Shown: positions 1 through 8,082 of the stretch, one piece after another
Position numbering within the stretch: position 1 is the first letter of the stretch
Layout: every line of letters begins with the position of its first letter
DNA from: Lysinibacillus_B sp042920265
GTDB taxonomy: Bacteria > Bacillota > Bacilli > Bacillales_A > Planococcaceae
Length of the DNA stretch: 64,000 nucleotides
Direction of reading: 5' to 3'
Assembly: GCF_042920265.1 (NCBI RefSeq)
Contig: NZ_JBDQZI010000004.1
Coordinates: forward strand, 1-64,000
The notes under the pieces: model-generated
Seen by the model: the letters and a program-made list of their open reading frames with translations, nothing else
The model's database searches: none
What the model was told of the DNA's origin: nothing
Position numbers and translations under genes: made by a program

Positions 1-1430
1 CATACGTTGCACTTGTTGCTCCAGGAATGAGCGTTCCACCACTCGTACTATTCGTTGTGTTGCTATACCATTGATAGCTTAACGACACGCCTCCACTTGC
101 TGCTACATTGAGAGTGGATGACTCTCCTACATTGACCGTTTGGTCTGTTGGGTGGGTACCGATGTTTGGCGTTGCTGCATGCGTTAATGCGTTCACTTGT
201 ACCTTTGCTACATTACTTGTAGCTGTTGCTGTTTGTTGTCCAGTCGCACTATTATCTGTATTTGTAACTACCACATAATAGTAAGTCGTTCCTGCAGTAA
301 CCGTTGATGGGGCATACGTTGCACTTGTTGCTCCAGGAATGAGCGTTCCACCACTCGTACTATTCGTTGTGTTGCTATACCATTGATAGCTTAACGACAC
401 GCCTCCACTTGCTGCTACATTGAGAGTGGATGAATCTCCCACATTCACCGTTTGGTCTGTTGGGTGGGTACCGATGTTTGGCGTTGCTGCATGCGTTAAT
501 GCGTTCACTTGTACCTTTGCCACATTACTTGTAGCTGTTGCTGTTTTATTTCCAGTCGCACTATTATCTGTATTTGTAACTACCACATAATAGTAAGTCG
601 TTCCTGCAGTACCCGTTGATGGGGCATACGTTGCACTTGTTGCTCCAGGAATGAGCGTTCCACCACTCGTACTATTCGTTATATTTTTATACCATTGATA
701 GCTTAACGACACGCCTCCGCTTGCTGCTACATTGAGAGCGGCTGAATCTCCTACATTCACCGTTTTATCTGTTGGTTGGGTACCGATGCTTGGCGTTGCT
801 GCATGCGTTAATGTGTTCACTTGTACCTTTGCCACATTACTTGTAGCTGTTGCTGTTTTATTTCCAGTCGCACTGCTATCTGTATTTGTAACTACCACAT
901 AATAGTAAGTCGTTCCTGCAGTACCCGTTGGTGCTACATACGTTGCACTTGTTGCTCCAGGAATGGGCGTTCCACCACTATTACTATTTGTTGTATTACT
1001 GTACCATTGATAGCTCAATGACACGCCTCCACTTGCTGCTACATTGAGAGTGGCTGAACCTCCTACATTCACCGTTTTATCTGTTGGTTGGGTACCGATG
1101 TTTGGCGTTGCTGCATGCGTTAATGCGTTCACTTGTACCTTTGCCACATTACTTGTAGCTGTTGCTGTTTTATTTCCAGTCGCACTATTATCTGTATTTG
1201 TAACTACCACATAATAGTAAGTCGTTCCTGCAGTACCCGTTGATGGGGCATACGTTGCACTTGTTGCTCCAGGAATGAGCGTTCCACCACTCGTACTATT
1301 CGTTATATTTTTATACCATTGATAGCTTAACGATATGCCTCCACTTGCTGCTACATTGAGAGTGGCTGAATCTCCTACATTTACCGTTTTGTCTGTTGGT
1401 TGGGTACCTATGTTTGGCGTTGCTGCGCTA
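1..1430 (-). repeat. 312-bp tandem repeats encoding 104-aa Ig-like domains
   Basis: The landmark catacgttgcacttgttgct recurs at 1, 313, 625, 937 and 1249, a period of exactly 312 bp (104 codons), so the frame is kept. About 4.6 copies lie in the window and the array continues to the left. Copies differ at scattered positions, for example a Trp-Tyr-Lys-Asn versus Trp-Tyr-Ser-Asn core. The near identity at DNA level points to recent amplification or gene conversion rather than old domain duplication. Confidence 0.95.
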
Positions 1431-1999
1431 ACCGGTACTATTGTAAGAGTAAGCGCCGGCCTGTACTCAGGGTAACGGTATTCTTTAGAATAGAGGATAA
1501 CACCACTTAATCCCCCAGTTGTTTCTCCTTGAAGAATAAACGAAACCTTATCATCCGCTTGGGACTTGATAAAGGATGTAACGTCAATGACATGTGGAGA
1601 TGGTAGATTAGCGAGATTTCCTACTCGCCCCAGCTCATTAGTATTAGCAGTAGGTATATGTTGATTACTTTCACTCCAAGTATCATCATTAGATCCGTAA
1701 ACCGCTACAAATGGGTTACCCTGGGATAGACCAACGTTAAAACTCAATTCTGCTTTCACAATTTGGCTTGTTAAGGCTGGTAGAGTAAACTGTAAAGCTC
1801 CTCTTATAACTCCATAGTCTGGATCGTATCCGATCTCTATAGACTCCCCATGATATATGCCTGAATTATCATAAGTGATATCATAAGTTGGTTCAACTCT
1901 AGTAGTAAATCCTGCAGCATCAGCCTTTGAACCAAAATGGACTAAATTTAGTAGTATAATCATTGCAATCGTTAACACAACATAATTTGTTTTCCTCAT
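1..1999 (-). CDS. Secreted DNRLRE / Ig-like repeat surface protein (3' end beyond window)
   Basis: Reading on the minus strand from an ATG at 1999, preceded by a strong GGAGGAGG site, gives an open frame to the window edge. It starts with a Sec-type signal peptide (MRKTNYVV, then a hydrophobic stretch, cleavage near ADA-AG). Residues about 30-185 look like a DNRLRE domain: a beta-rich module with an 'ALQFTLP..' strand, 'VIDVTSFI' and 'YRPALTLTI'. Then come tandem Ig-like domains with cores such as PTDKTVNVG, LSYQWYKN and TYYYVVVTNT. Such proteins are exported and often wall-associated, with the anchor at the C terminus, which lies outside the window. Substrate or partner cannot be told. High confidence in the frame, moderate in the domain names. 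Confidence 0.85.
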   Translation of the reverse strand, partial: MRKTNYVVLTIAMIILLNLVHFGSKADAAGFTTRVEPTYDITYDNSGIYHGESIEIGYDPDYGVIRGALQFTLPALTSQIVKAELSFNVGLSQGNPFVAVYGSNDDTWSESNQHIPTANTNELGRVGNLANLPSPHVIDVTSFIKSQADDKVSFILQGETTGGLSGVILYSKEYRYPEYRPALTLTIVPVSAATPNIGTQPTDKTVNVGDSATLNVAASGGISLSYQWYKNITNSTSGGTLIPGATSATYAPSTGTAGTTYYYVVVTNTDNSATGNKTATATSNVAKVQVNALTHAATPNIGTQPTDKTVNVGGSATLNVAASGGVSLSYQWYSNTTNSNSGGTPIPGATSATYVAPTGTAGTTYYYVVVTNTDSSATGNKTATATSNVAKVQVNTLTHAATPSIGTQPTDKTVNVGDSAALNVAASGGVSLSYQWYKNITNSTSGGTLIPGATSATYAPSTGTAGTTYYYVVVTNTDNSATGNKTATATSNVAKVQVNALTHAATPNIGTHPTDQTVNVGDSSTLNVAASGGVSLSYQWYSNTTNSTSGGTLIPGATSATYAPSTVTAGTTYYYVVVTNTDNSATGQQTATATSNVAKVQVNALTHAATPNIGTHPTDQTVNVGESSTLNVAASGGVSLSYQWYSNTTNSTSGGTLIPGATSATY

Positions 2000-2037
2000 A
2001 AATCCTCCTCCGAACAAGATTGTAAACAACAAAACAC

Positions 2038-2067
2038 CATATAAAAGATTTCTACGTGTCTTGTCAA
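2038..2067 (-). promoter_or_regulatory. Probable sigma-A promoter of the Ig-like repeat protein
   Basis: On the minus strand a perfect TTGACA (2062-2067) is followed after 18 bases by TATATG (2038-2043), about 40 bp before the start codon at 1999. The -10 box matches the consensus at four of six positions, and the spacing is acceptable. The stretch from 2068 to 2360 upstream is AT-rich and I see no gene in it. Confidence 0.5.
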
Positions 2068-2363
2068 CATTCCTTTCTCTATGATATATCCCTGATTTTA
2101 TTATAAAAAGTTTAAATTCAGGTTAAAAAAGAGAAATTTAGTCGTTTTTGAGAAGTGAAATTTTCAATAAGTACTCCAAATTTTAATGAATGGTCTAAAA
2201 GATTATCAAAAAATCAAACAGATTCGTAAGGAATCTAAATTTCAACAATCTGTTAGTCCCATTTCTATATCAATAAAGGGGGGGCTTTAGTGTAGTAATG
2301 TTTTATAAAACATAAAAAAATAAATTCAAATAACGTTCGCAAATAAAAGTTTGAGCGCAACAT

Positions 2364-2401
2364 AAAAAAACCAAGAATGTTGTCAAAAATCAACGTTTCT
2401 T
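2364..2401 (-). terminator. Rho-independent terminator after the integrase-like gene
   Basis: On the minus strand AAGAAACGTTG pairs with CAACATTCTT across a short AT loop and is followed by a run of seven T. It lies about 130 bp past the stop of the recombinase gene at 2531. Confidence 0.55.
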
Positions 2402-2530
2402 AGCTTTTCTTATGAACATTATCTATACATGTTTTTATGAAGTTTTTTTAAAGTAGTTTACAGCAACAAATTAGTGCATTTTAGGAAATCCTACACTATC
2501 CCCTTTTGATTTAATTGTTTGAACGCCCGT

Positions 2531-3115
2531 TTATATCCTTAAATTATTAAGGGCATTGTATGCATCTTCAATCGCATCCTGATTAACCCCAATGTATTTC
2601 AACGTAATGTATGGAGCACTATGATTAAAAATATCTTGAAGCAACGCCACATCCTTTTCGTTCTGATAAACTAGAAAACCAAATGTCTTACGTAATGTAT
2701 GTATACCGATTTCTTTCAACTCACAGTGATGAGCAGCTTCACGCAAAATATCATAAGCACGTACACGAGTTATTGGCTTGTTCTTTCCCTGCCGTGATTT
2801 GAAAAGAAAATCATTTGGTTGCAATGTTGCACAAAAGTCATTTAATAGACGCTGCAGCTTCTTCACGATTGGCACACGCTTCCTCACCGTGTACTTTTTG
2901 CTCCGCTGCTTCGCTTTCTTTGTCTTCTGCTCCACGATATAAAAATGATCCTTGCCATATACATCCTTCACACGAATCGTTAAAATATCACTAATCCTTA
3001 ATCCCGTATAAATACCAAAGCAAAAGAGTAGCTCATCTCTTTTATTCTTGCTGGCCAAAAACTCACGTACTTCAGAAATCTTTTCTAAATCACGTATCAG
3101 CTGCACAAAATTCAT
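2531..3115 (-). CDS. Tyrosine recombinase / phage integrase-like protein (catalytic domain only)
   Basis: A 194-aa protein consisting essentially of the C-terminal catalytic domain of tyrosine recombinases. Visible are the first Arg in TGLRISDIL (R40), the HTLRKTFG box (H139, R142), H165 and the nucleophilic Tyr in ITLKYIGV (Y174). The N-terminal core-binding domain of full-length XerC/D or phage integrases (about 100 residues) is missing, so it resembles the short YoeC-type recombinases next to phage regulators. Its start overlaps the stop of the upstream ArpU gene by 4 bp (ATGA), so the two are co-transcribed. It probably belongs to a prophage remnant. All catalytic residues are present, so an active enzyme is possible. 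Confidence 0.85.
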   Translation of the reverse strand: MNFVQLIRDLEKISEVREFLASKNKRDELLFCFGIYTGLRISDILTIRVKDVYGKDHFYIVEQKTKKAKQRSKKYTVRKRVPIVKKLQRLLNDFCATLQPNDFLFKSRQGKNKPITRVRAYDILREAAHHCELKEIGIHTLRKTFGFLVYQNEKDVALLQDIFNHSAPYITLKYIGVNQDAIEDAYNALNNLRI

Positions 3116-3555
3116 GAGGACTTCACCTCATCTTCCTGGTAAACCTCAACTCGTAATACTAAAGCTAATTTATACAATGCCTGTGCCTTCATACGATAAA
3201 AAGTGCGCTCACTCACATTCAATTCATTAGCAACTTGGTAATTAAACATTGGCACTTCTTCTAAAAATGCCATAATGATTATTTGGCGTTCCTTTTTAGT
3301 CAATTTGTAAAAGCCTCGGTTGAAGCGTTCAAAAAACTTTTCGGCTTGCTTATAATGCTCCACATTCTTAACAGCAGCGTTCTCTACTTTTGAGTTCACA
3401 GTTCCACCAAAAGACGGCATCTCTAATGTATATTTTGGTGTAATTGTCGGTAAAAGATCTTCGGGTGTCGTAAGTTGATATGTCCGATATTGTCGTAATA
3501 CTTTTTCAATAGCTTTCTGTGTAGCCTTGCCGTCAATACCTTTTAAAATCTCCAT
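3112..3555 (-). CDS. ArpU-family phage transcriptional regulator
   Basis: A 147-aa protein with the features of ArpU-type phage late regulators: a conserved N-terminal stretch, then an acidic/aromatic region (EKFFERFNRGFYKLTKKERQ) and a sigma-like helix-turn-helix (NYQVANELNVSERTFYRMKAQAL). The start was set at the ATG at 3555 because GAGGTATATACA sits just upstream. A longer in-frame start at 3621 would overlap the preceding small gene and has no site. These regulators sit between early and late phage genes in Bacillus phages, usually followed by a short integrase-like gene, exactly as here. DNA target unknown. Confidence 0.8.
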   Translation of the reverse strand: MEILKGIDGKATQKAIEKVLRQYRTYQLTTPEDLLPTITPKYTLEMPSFGGTVNSKVENAAVKNVEHYKQAEKFFERFNRGFYKLTKKERQIIIMAFLEEVPMFNYQVANELNVSERTFYRMKAQALYKLALVLRVEVYQEDEVKSS

Positions 3556-3592
3556 TGTATATACCTCCTCATTTACGGCGAATAACGCTATT

Positions 3593-3742
3593 TCATCTTG
3601 TATAAATGTCACGACGAACACCCATTAAATCCTCAATCTCCCATTTACTAAGCTGCTCTTTCCGCTTATTAGGCTTGCGGTTATTTGTCTTCACCTTTTT
3701 CTTTTGATGAAGACCATGTTGCTTAATCTCTAATTGAATCAT
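3593..3742 (-). CDS. Small phage-type protein, 49 aa
   Basis: An ATG at 3742 lies 9 bp after an AGAGGTGAGG ribosome binding site and opens a 49-codon frame ending at 3593. The product is very basic in the middle (KKKVKTNNRKPNKRKEQ) and ends in a helix-turn-helix-like segment (WEIEDLMGVRRDIYTR). Similar short proteins precede ArpU-like genes in Bacillus phages, though I recall no assigned function. The gap to the ArpU start is 37 bp, so the three small genes form one minus-strand unit. Coding is supported by the site, the clean end before the next gene and the composition. Confidence 0.65.
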   Translation of the reverse strand: MIQLEIKQHGLHQKKKVKTNNRKPNKRKEQLSKWEIEDLMGVRRDIYTR

Positions 3743-3804
3743 GCGCAATTGCCTCACCTCTTTCATTCCGAATTGGAATACCCATTTGAACAGTGATTCG
3801 ATAA

Positions 3805-3862
3805 AATAAAAAAGAGGACAACAAAAGACGGCAGCGTTTTGCTGCTATCAATTGTTGTCCTC
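3805..3862 (-). terminator. Terminator after the frameshifted membrane gene
   Basis: A perfect 11-bp inverted repeat, GAGGACAACAA (3814-3824) and TTGTTGTCCTC (3852-3862), encloses a second small hairpin (GCAGC/GCTGC). On the minus strand it is followed by a T-rich tail (3805-3813), so it ends the transcript of the gene stopping at 3887. Confidence 0.75.
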
Positions 3863-3886
3863 CAGATAGCTGGTAGGTCAGAACTA

Positions 3887-4628
3887 TTATTTTTTATAAT
3901 CTTCTATAATTATATCCAACATTGAGATAATATATTTTATACTTCTAGTTTTAGCAGTAAATATTTCAAATACTTCCTTTATAAAAATATAAATTACGAA
4001 GATTAGAATTATAATTATTAGTGAGAGACCTGCAGAAGAAAAAATCACAGGAAATATTTCTATTATTTTGTTGAAGTATTCTTTAAAACTATCATTGAAA
4101 TTTGGTATGATTATCGCTGTTATAAAAGCCGATAACATAGACATAATTACTAAAATAAATCGTTTTAAAAAAGCACTCTCTCCCTTAAATACTAAATGAT
4201 TTTTTAATAATTCATAATTTAAAATATCGTCTCCTAGCTCTTTGTACCATTTGATTGCGTCATCCAATGAACGAGCTGCCACTGCGTCACATTCGTAAAG
4301 CCGAAATACAAATACAAAATCTAGCTCTGGAATATTGTAAAAATTTTCGATTTCTTCAAGTCTTTGATGCTCTTCCTCGATTAAATCTTCTAATGTACAC
4401 AGCACACCATTTTTCAACTTCAACAAAATCATTATCCATATCGTATTTAATTTGGTAAAATGCTTTTTCCTCTGCAGTGTATTCTGGCAACGTGTACGCA
4501 TCATAGGCAGGACGTGGTAAGTAAACTACATTTCCATCAATCATGTAACTTGTACATTTTTCTAGCCCTGTAATTAAACATAAATGTGATTCGTCAATGA
4601 TTTTTGCACGAAACTTTATATTATCCAT
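3887..4628 (-). pseudogene. Frameshifted two-TM membrane protein gene
   Basis: Two overlapping minus-strand frames look like halves of one gene. The first begins at the ATG at 4628 behind AAAGGAGTGA, encodes MDNIKFRAKIIDESHLCLIT... and runs out at 4356. The second covers the rest to 3887 with a coiled, acidic segment (EEEHQRLEEIENFYN) and two C-terminal membrane spans. The frames differ by one base. Dropping a single base near 4391 joins them smoothly into about 245 residues. This is probably a one-base insertion in a phage-associated gene, or a sequencing error. I do not recognise the family. The two TM spans suggest a membrane-anchored protein. Confidence 0.6.
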
Positions 4629-4756
4629 ACCGTCACTCCTTTACTCCGCAAAATGTTTCTTATACTACTCAGTATCTGAATAAATTTAACTGTGCAATTA
4701 CCATCGTCTCACCACCTAGCAACCTCTATAAAAGAAACAATTTGGAATTTGCCATA

Positions 4757-4797
4757 ACAAAAACCGTCGTCTCTAGATCATTAGAAACAACGGTTTT
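4757..4797 (-). terminator. Terminator after the polysaccharide deacetylase gene
   Basis: AAAACCGT near 4760 pairs with ACGGTTTT near 4790, extended inward to a stem of about 15 bp with wobble pairs. On the minus strand it is followed by TTTTTGTT. It ends the gene stopping at 4816 and could work in both directions. Confidence 0.65.
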
Positions 4798-4815
4798 CGT
4801 AATTATTCCATCTGG

Positions 4816-5556
4816 TTAACTTACCTTACTTATACTCCCCTTCTTCCGTTCGATGAGCTCAGAAATCGTTATAAATTCGTACCCTTGATTTTTAAGTGCT
4901 GGTAAAATTTCTTCTAGCGCTTTCACGGTTTGACTGCGATCACCACCCGCATCATGAAATAGGATGACATCCCCCGGTTTTGTGCCTTTTAATACTTTAT
5001 CTACAATTTTGCTTACCCCTGGATTTTTCCAATCCTCTGTATCTTGATGCCACGACCACATGACAACGGTATAACCATTTTTGACCACTGTATTAATCAT
5101 CGCATCTGTATATTGTCCACCAACAGGACGGAATAAAGTTGGTCTAAATCCGGTAATACTATAAATCGTTTCATTTGTCTTTTTTAGCTCTTCTTCAATT
5201 CGTTGTACTGATTGACTGCGTGTATGAGTATATGTGTGATTCGCGATTTCATGCCCCTCACCATACTGTCGTAGCACAACTTCAGGATATTTTTCAGCAT
5301 ATTGACCCACAATAAAAAAAGTGGCTTTTGCCTCATATTGAGCAAGTAAATCTAATATATCCGTTGTGTATTTTTGATCTGGACCATCATCAAATGTAAT
5401 TGCTACGACTTTTTCACTCGTCTGAATATCCCACACAACCTGCCCTGCTTCTTCATAATAGTGTCTTCCTTTATCCGCATACGATTTATAGCCAAAATAA
5501 AACACCGAAATAAAGACAATAAAAATGGAGAACATCGTGATATACTTTCGCTGCAA
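4816..5556 (-). CDS. Membrane-anchored polysaccharide deacetylase (NodB family)
   Basis: A 246-aa protein with an N-terminal signal anchor (residues 7-23) and a NodB homology domain. It carries the metal and catalytic motifs TFDDGPD (D56/D57), HTYTH (H107, H111), RPVGGQ (143-148), DTEDW and LFHDAGG (H201, D202). The family removes N- or O-acetyl groups from peptidoglycan or other cell-surface glycans, outside the membrane. The start is a TTG at 5556 with GGTGGTGA upstream, because a stop codon lies three codons before it in frame. An ATG seven codons in is the alternative. Substrate cannot be told from sequence. Transcribed alone, with its own terminator. Confidence 0.85.
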   Translation of the reverse strand: MQRKYITMFSIFIVFISVFYFGYKSYADKGRHYYEEAGQVVWDIQTSEKVVAITFDDGPDQKYTTDILDLLAQYEAKATFFIVGQYAEKYPEVVLRQYGEGHEIANHTYTHTRSQSVQRIEEELKKTNETIYSITGFRPTLFRPVGGQYTDAMINTVVKNGYTVVMWSWHQDTEDWKNPGVSKIVDKVLKGTKPGDVILFHDAGGDRSQTVKALEEILPALKNQGYEFITISELIERKKGSISKVS

Positions 5557-5717
5557 GCATTGTCACCACCGTTTACTTTAATCTTTGCTACAGAGATGGC
5601 TTTAGTATTTGCTGCTTCGCTAAAAAAATGCCTTGAAATAGCTCGTATATTTTTTATTGCTATACACAAAATAAATGTGGTGTTTTCTCACCAACTAACA
5701 ACGATGGAGGGACTTTT

Positions 5718-5894
5718 ATGAATATTCGTGAAGGTTTAATCCCAGCGATCCTAGGTTCTGCAGTAACAGCAACAGGCTATGCGATGAGACAAAAAGGGAG
5801 TAGTTCCAATCAAGCGATAGCGAACACCATTTTAGGCTTCGGCTTAGCCCATATCGTGCTAGGTGCAATTGACCTGGTGGAGCATCGTCGTTAG
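5718..5894 (+). CDS. Small membrane-like protein, 58 aa
   Basis: An ATG at 5718, seven bases after GGAGG, opens a 58-codon frame followed at once by a strong terminator. The product begins MNIREGLIPAILGSAVTATG and has two hydrophobic segments (7-20 and 38-54) rich in Gly and Ala, ending LVEHRR. Proteins of this size and pattern are common in Bacillales and I recall some being mislabelled 'asparagine synthase' in databases. No function is established. The clean site, length and terminator support a real gene. Confidence 0.75.
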   Translation: MNIREGLIPAILGSAVTATGYAMRQKGSSSNQAIANTILGFGLAHIVLGAIDLVEHRR

Positions 5895-5898
5895 CATG

Positions 5899-5929
5899 AA
5901 GAGAGCGCAACATTTGCGCTCTCTTTTTA
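5899..5929 (+). terminator. Strong terminator
   Basis: GAGAGCGCAA (5901-5910) and TTGCGCTCTC (5914-5923) form a perfect 10-bp stem with a 3-base loop, followed by TTTTT. It lies a few bases past the stop of the 58-aa gene. Confidence 0.9.
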
Positions 5930-5969
5930 GGTAATATGTTATTTGCACGTGTTTTACATTTACTTTAAA

Positions 5970-6227
5970 TTAACTGTTATTCATTTTGTCCCAAATTTTT
6001 GATGCAATTGGATAACAATTTTGAATCGAATATACTTCGTCTACTGACAACATTTTCACAAACACCTCGTGTATGACTACAGCTAATTGTTCAATCGATG
6101 TTGCGGTTGGTAGTAACGCTACAATATCTCTTATTTCTGGATGATATTCATCGTCAGGTGTGTGATGTAAAAATCGCTTTGGATCCCAATCATCAATGAC
6201 TTCTTTTACAATTTGGTAGTAGTTCAT
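5970..6227 (-). CDS. DUF1871 family protein (YugE-like)
   Basis: An 85-aa soluble protein, MNYYQIVKEVIDDWDPKRF..., whose pattern (DDWDP near the start, then LLPTATSIEQLAVVIHEVF and a C-terminal CYPIASKIWD) matches the small DUF1871 family typified by B. subtilis YugE. No biochemical function is known for the family. A GAGGGA site lies about 6 bases before the ATG at 6227. It is transcribed alone, away from the following plus-strand gene. Family call rests on remembered pattern. Confidence 0.7.
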   Translation of the reverse strand: MNYYQIVKEVIDDWDPKRFLHHTPDDEYHPEIRDIVALLPTATSIEQLAVVIHEVFVKMLSVDEVYSIQNCYPIASKIWDKMNNS

Positions 6228-6436
6228 CGTATCCCTCTTTTAAAACAATATATTTTGGTTATTTATTCCACAATAGCATATTACTAATCTATATAGCTAG
6301 TTTAAGTACGCTCCGTTAAACGAACCATATTATTAGCAACGAGGAGGTTTTATGTAGAAATTTGTAGATATGTGTAGAGTGATGCATGTGGTACAATACT
6401 TACATAATCTTTTAAAGTAATTGTGGTAAGAAGGGA

Positions 6437-6922
6437 ATGTACACTACAATGAAAATAGCGCGTAGAATGAAATATTACCTTCTCCGTTTATTTCGACTAA
6501 ACGCCAGTCCACATCAAGTAGCAGTAGGTTTTACAATGGGACTCATCCCACACTGGTTCCCTACTTTCGGATTAGGTCCCGTCCTATCCATTGGCTTGGC
6601 GAAACTAGCAAGAGCGAATACAGTTTCAGCCATTGTAGGCGGTGTTATGGGAACGCCTGCTTGGCCACTTCTGTTTTTGTTAAATTATCAAGTCGGAAGC
6701 CTATTACTAGATAGGAAAACTACAGTAGATGAGGTTGAAGATGTCGATTATATCAATGCCCTTTATCATACCGTCGATGGAATAGATAGCATGCATTCCA
6801 GTGGCTACTTATTTCTAACTGGGGCAATCATAAATATACTAATTTCCTCTATATTCATTTACTTTATTGTGTATTTCCTCTTTAAGATGTATCGGATGAG
6901 GATTTTGCATAAAATTAGATAA
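6437..6922 (+). CDS. DUF2062 membrane protein
   Basis: A 161-aa protein with the DUF2062 signature: a basic N-terminus (RRMKYYLLRLFRLNASPHQVAVGF), then small-residue-rich membrane segments (MGLIPHWFPTFGLGP.., SAIVGGVMGTPAWPLLF) and a last span near 125-148. The family occurs as stand-alone membrane proteins or fused to glycosyltransferases, and its role is unknown. An AAGGGA site touches the first ATG at 6437, so the ATG four codons on at 6449 is an equally good start. A terminator follows directly. Confidence 0.8.
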   Translation: MYTTMKIARRMKYYLLRLFRLNASPHQVAVGFTMGLIPHWFPTFGLGPVLSIGLAKLARANTVSAIVGGVMGTPAWPLLFLLNYQVGSLLLDRKTTVDEVEDVDYINALYHTVDGIDSMHSSGYLFLTGAIINILISSIFIYFIVYFLFKMYRMRILHKIR

Positions 6923-6956
6923 AAGGGAACTCTCATTAAACAGAAAGTTCCCTTTT
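6921..6956. terminator. Bidirectional terminator between convergent genes
   Basis: AAAAGGGAACT (6921-6931) pairs with AGTTCCCTTTT (6946-6956), so a T-run follows the stem on both strands. It separates the DUF2062 gene from the convergent cwlJ. Confidence 0.8.
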
Positions 6957-7026
6957 ATTCCGCTAGAAAACAGTGCAGTAAAGCTATTAAACAGATGTAC
7001 GAAAAGATAAAATTGAGATGACTTAA

Positions 7027-7464
7027 CTAAATATAAACACTTTCACATGTTCCAGCTATTGGTTCATAAAAACAATGACTTTTGAATTGACCAGTAAATG
7101 GCTGATTATACCATGTTGGCGGACACGGAGCATATGGATTAAAATACCAAAGCGCAAATTTCGCTGGATGTTGTCTCCAATAATCCAAATTCTGCTTTGC
7201 TAATTTTTTTTCAGAAGATCGCGCTCTTTGATAAAATAAATTCCCCTTTTGAACCGCTTCAAAAGAATAATTGCCTCCCTGTACCTGATAAATGACTTGT
7301 TCAATCGTTCTGACATCTCTAAAGTCTAAACAATCTGCCAGTGCACGATTCACAATGACATTTCCAACATATAACATCCCTTGGTTTCCTTCACCCTCGG
7401 CTTCTGCTCGCATCATCCTTGCCATTAAATCAATATCTGCATCTCGGTATTTGATTCTTGGCAT
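7027..7464 (-). CDS. cwlJ: Spore cortex-lytic enzyme CwlJ
   Basis: A 145-aa Hydrolase_2 (SleB-type) enzyme, close in length and sequence pattern to B. subtilis CwlJ (about 142 aa). Shared landmarks are DIDLMARMMRAEAEGEG with the catalytic Glu near 21, GMLYVGNVIVNR, PAKFALWYFNP, WYNQPF and FKSHCFYEP. CwlJ sits in the spore coat region and breaks down the cortex peptidoglycan during Ca-dipicolinate-triggered germination. It has no signal peptide, as expected for a coat-assembled enzyme. GGGGTGA precedes the ATG. The usual partner gene gerQ is not adjacent. The gene indicates a spore former. Confidence 0.93.
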   Translation of the reverse strand: MPRIKYRDADIDLMARMMRAEAEGEGNQGMLYVGNVIVNRALADCLDFRDVRTIEQVIYQVQGGNYSFEAVQKGNLFYQRARSSEKKLAKQNLDYWRQHPAKFALWYFNPYAPCPPTWYNQPFTGQFKSHCFYEPIAGTCESVYI

Positions 7465-7480
7465 TTTTTCACCCCAAAAT

Positions 7481-7488
7481 ATAGTATG
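7481..7488 (-). promoter_or_regulatory. Possible sigma-E -10 box upstream of cwlJ
   Basis: CATACTAT on the minus strand fits the sigma-E -10 consensus and lies about 17 bp before the cwlJ start. B. subtilis cwlJ is made in the mother cell under sigma-E. I see no convincing -35 box, and the leader would be very short. Confidence 0.3.
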
Positions 7489-7579
7489 AAAATAAAACTA
7501 CATTGGTGTCATTGTTTGTGAAATAAGGATGTTTGCCGTTTTTTCGGTAAGATGTACACTATGACACTCTTTCACGCGT

Positions 7580-7920
7580 GTTGATTTCCGCTACGGCTGA
7601 TTCGCTTTCTGTAGGCATGGCTTCAACTATATATGTGCATTTTAATGTTCTAGCATAACGATTGACTTTAAAAATCAGCCTACATATTGCGAAGCTTTTG
7701 ACTGGATACGCTGATGTTTTGCTCGTACCAGTTTTTTGACCGTTCAATGTCGACAGTTTTAAGATGATTTATATAATTGATTTCGGCTAGTGCGGAAATA
7801 AATGGATTTCCAGCTCGGAGCAACATGATGTTGCTCACAAAGGCGTTGCGCTCGTGACGTGGCGACTTTAGCCTTTGATATTTCTCCTGCAGGAGTCGAG
7901 TCGCCTCCGCTCCAATCAAC
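7580..7920. repeat. Intergenic repeat with GTTGATT / AATCAAC ends
   Basis: The segment opens with GTTGATTTCCGCTACGGCTG and closes with GGAGTCGAGTCGCC...CAATCAAC, so its ends are inverted repeats. A second internal start (aattgatttcggct, near 7772) suggests two overlapping or nested copies. A perfect hairpin GAGCAACA/TGTTGCTC lies at 7818-7836. Elements of this design recur between genes in Bacillaceae as far as I recall. A shorter relative lies at 48718-48828. Frames crossing it look like translated repeat, not genes. Confidence 0.5.
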
Positions 7921-8082
7921 CATTCCATTAAAAAATCACGCTAATTCCCCACCAATATTTGTATAATCAACACATCTGACATTCTTTGTTATTACTTATT
8001 GAAGTACGATTCTTCACATACATAAAAAATAACGAGGAAAAGACTAATCATGCTTTTCCTCCCCATTCTTCTCTTTAATACA

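Noticed and set aside
1..1430. Regular repeats that could suggest a CRISPR array
   Set aside because: The period is 312 bp, the repeats have no unique spacers, and the reverse strand is one open protein frame.
5374..5721. A 115-aa plus-strand frame
   Set aside because: It is opposite the deacetylase gene, and its product has no pattern and no site.
7680..7928. An 82-aa frame before the csp gene
   Set aside because: It is the translation of the GTTGATT-ended repeat, without a ribosome binding site.
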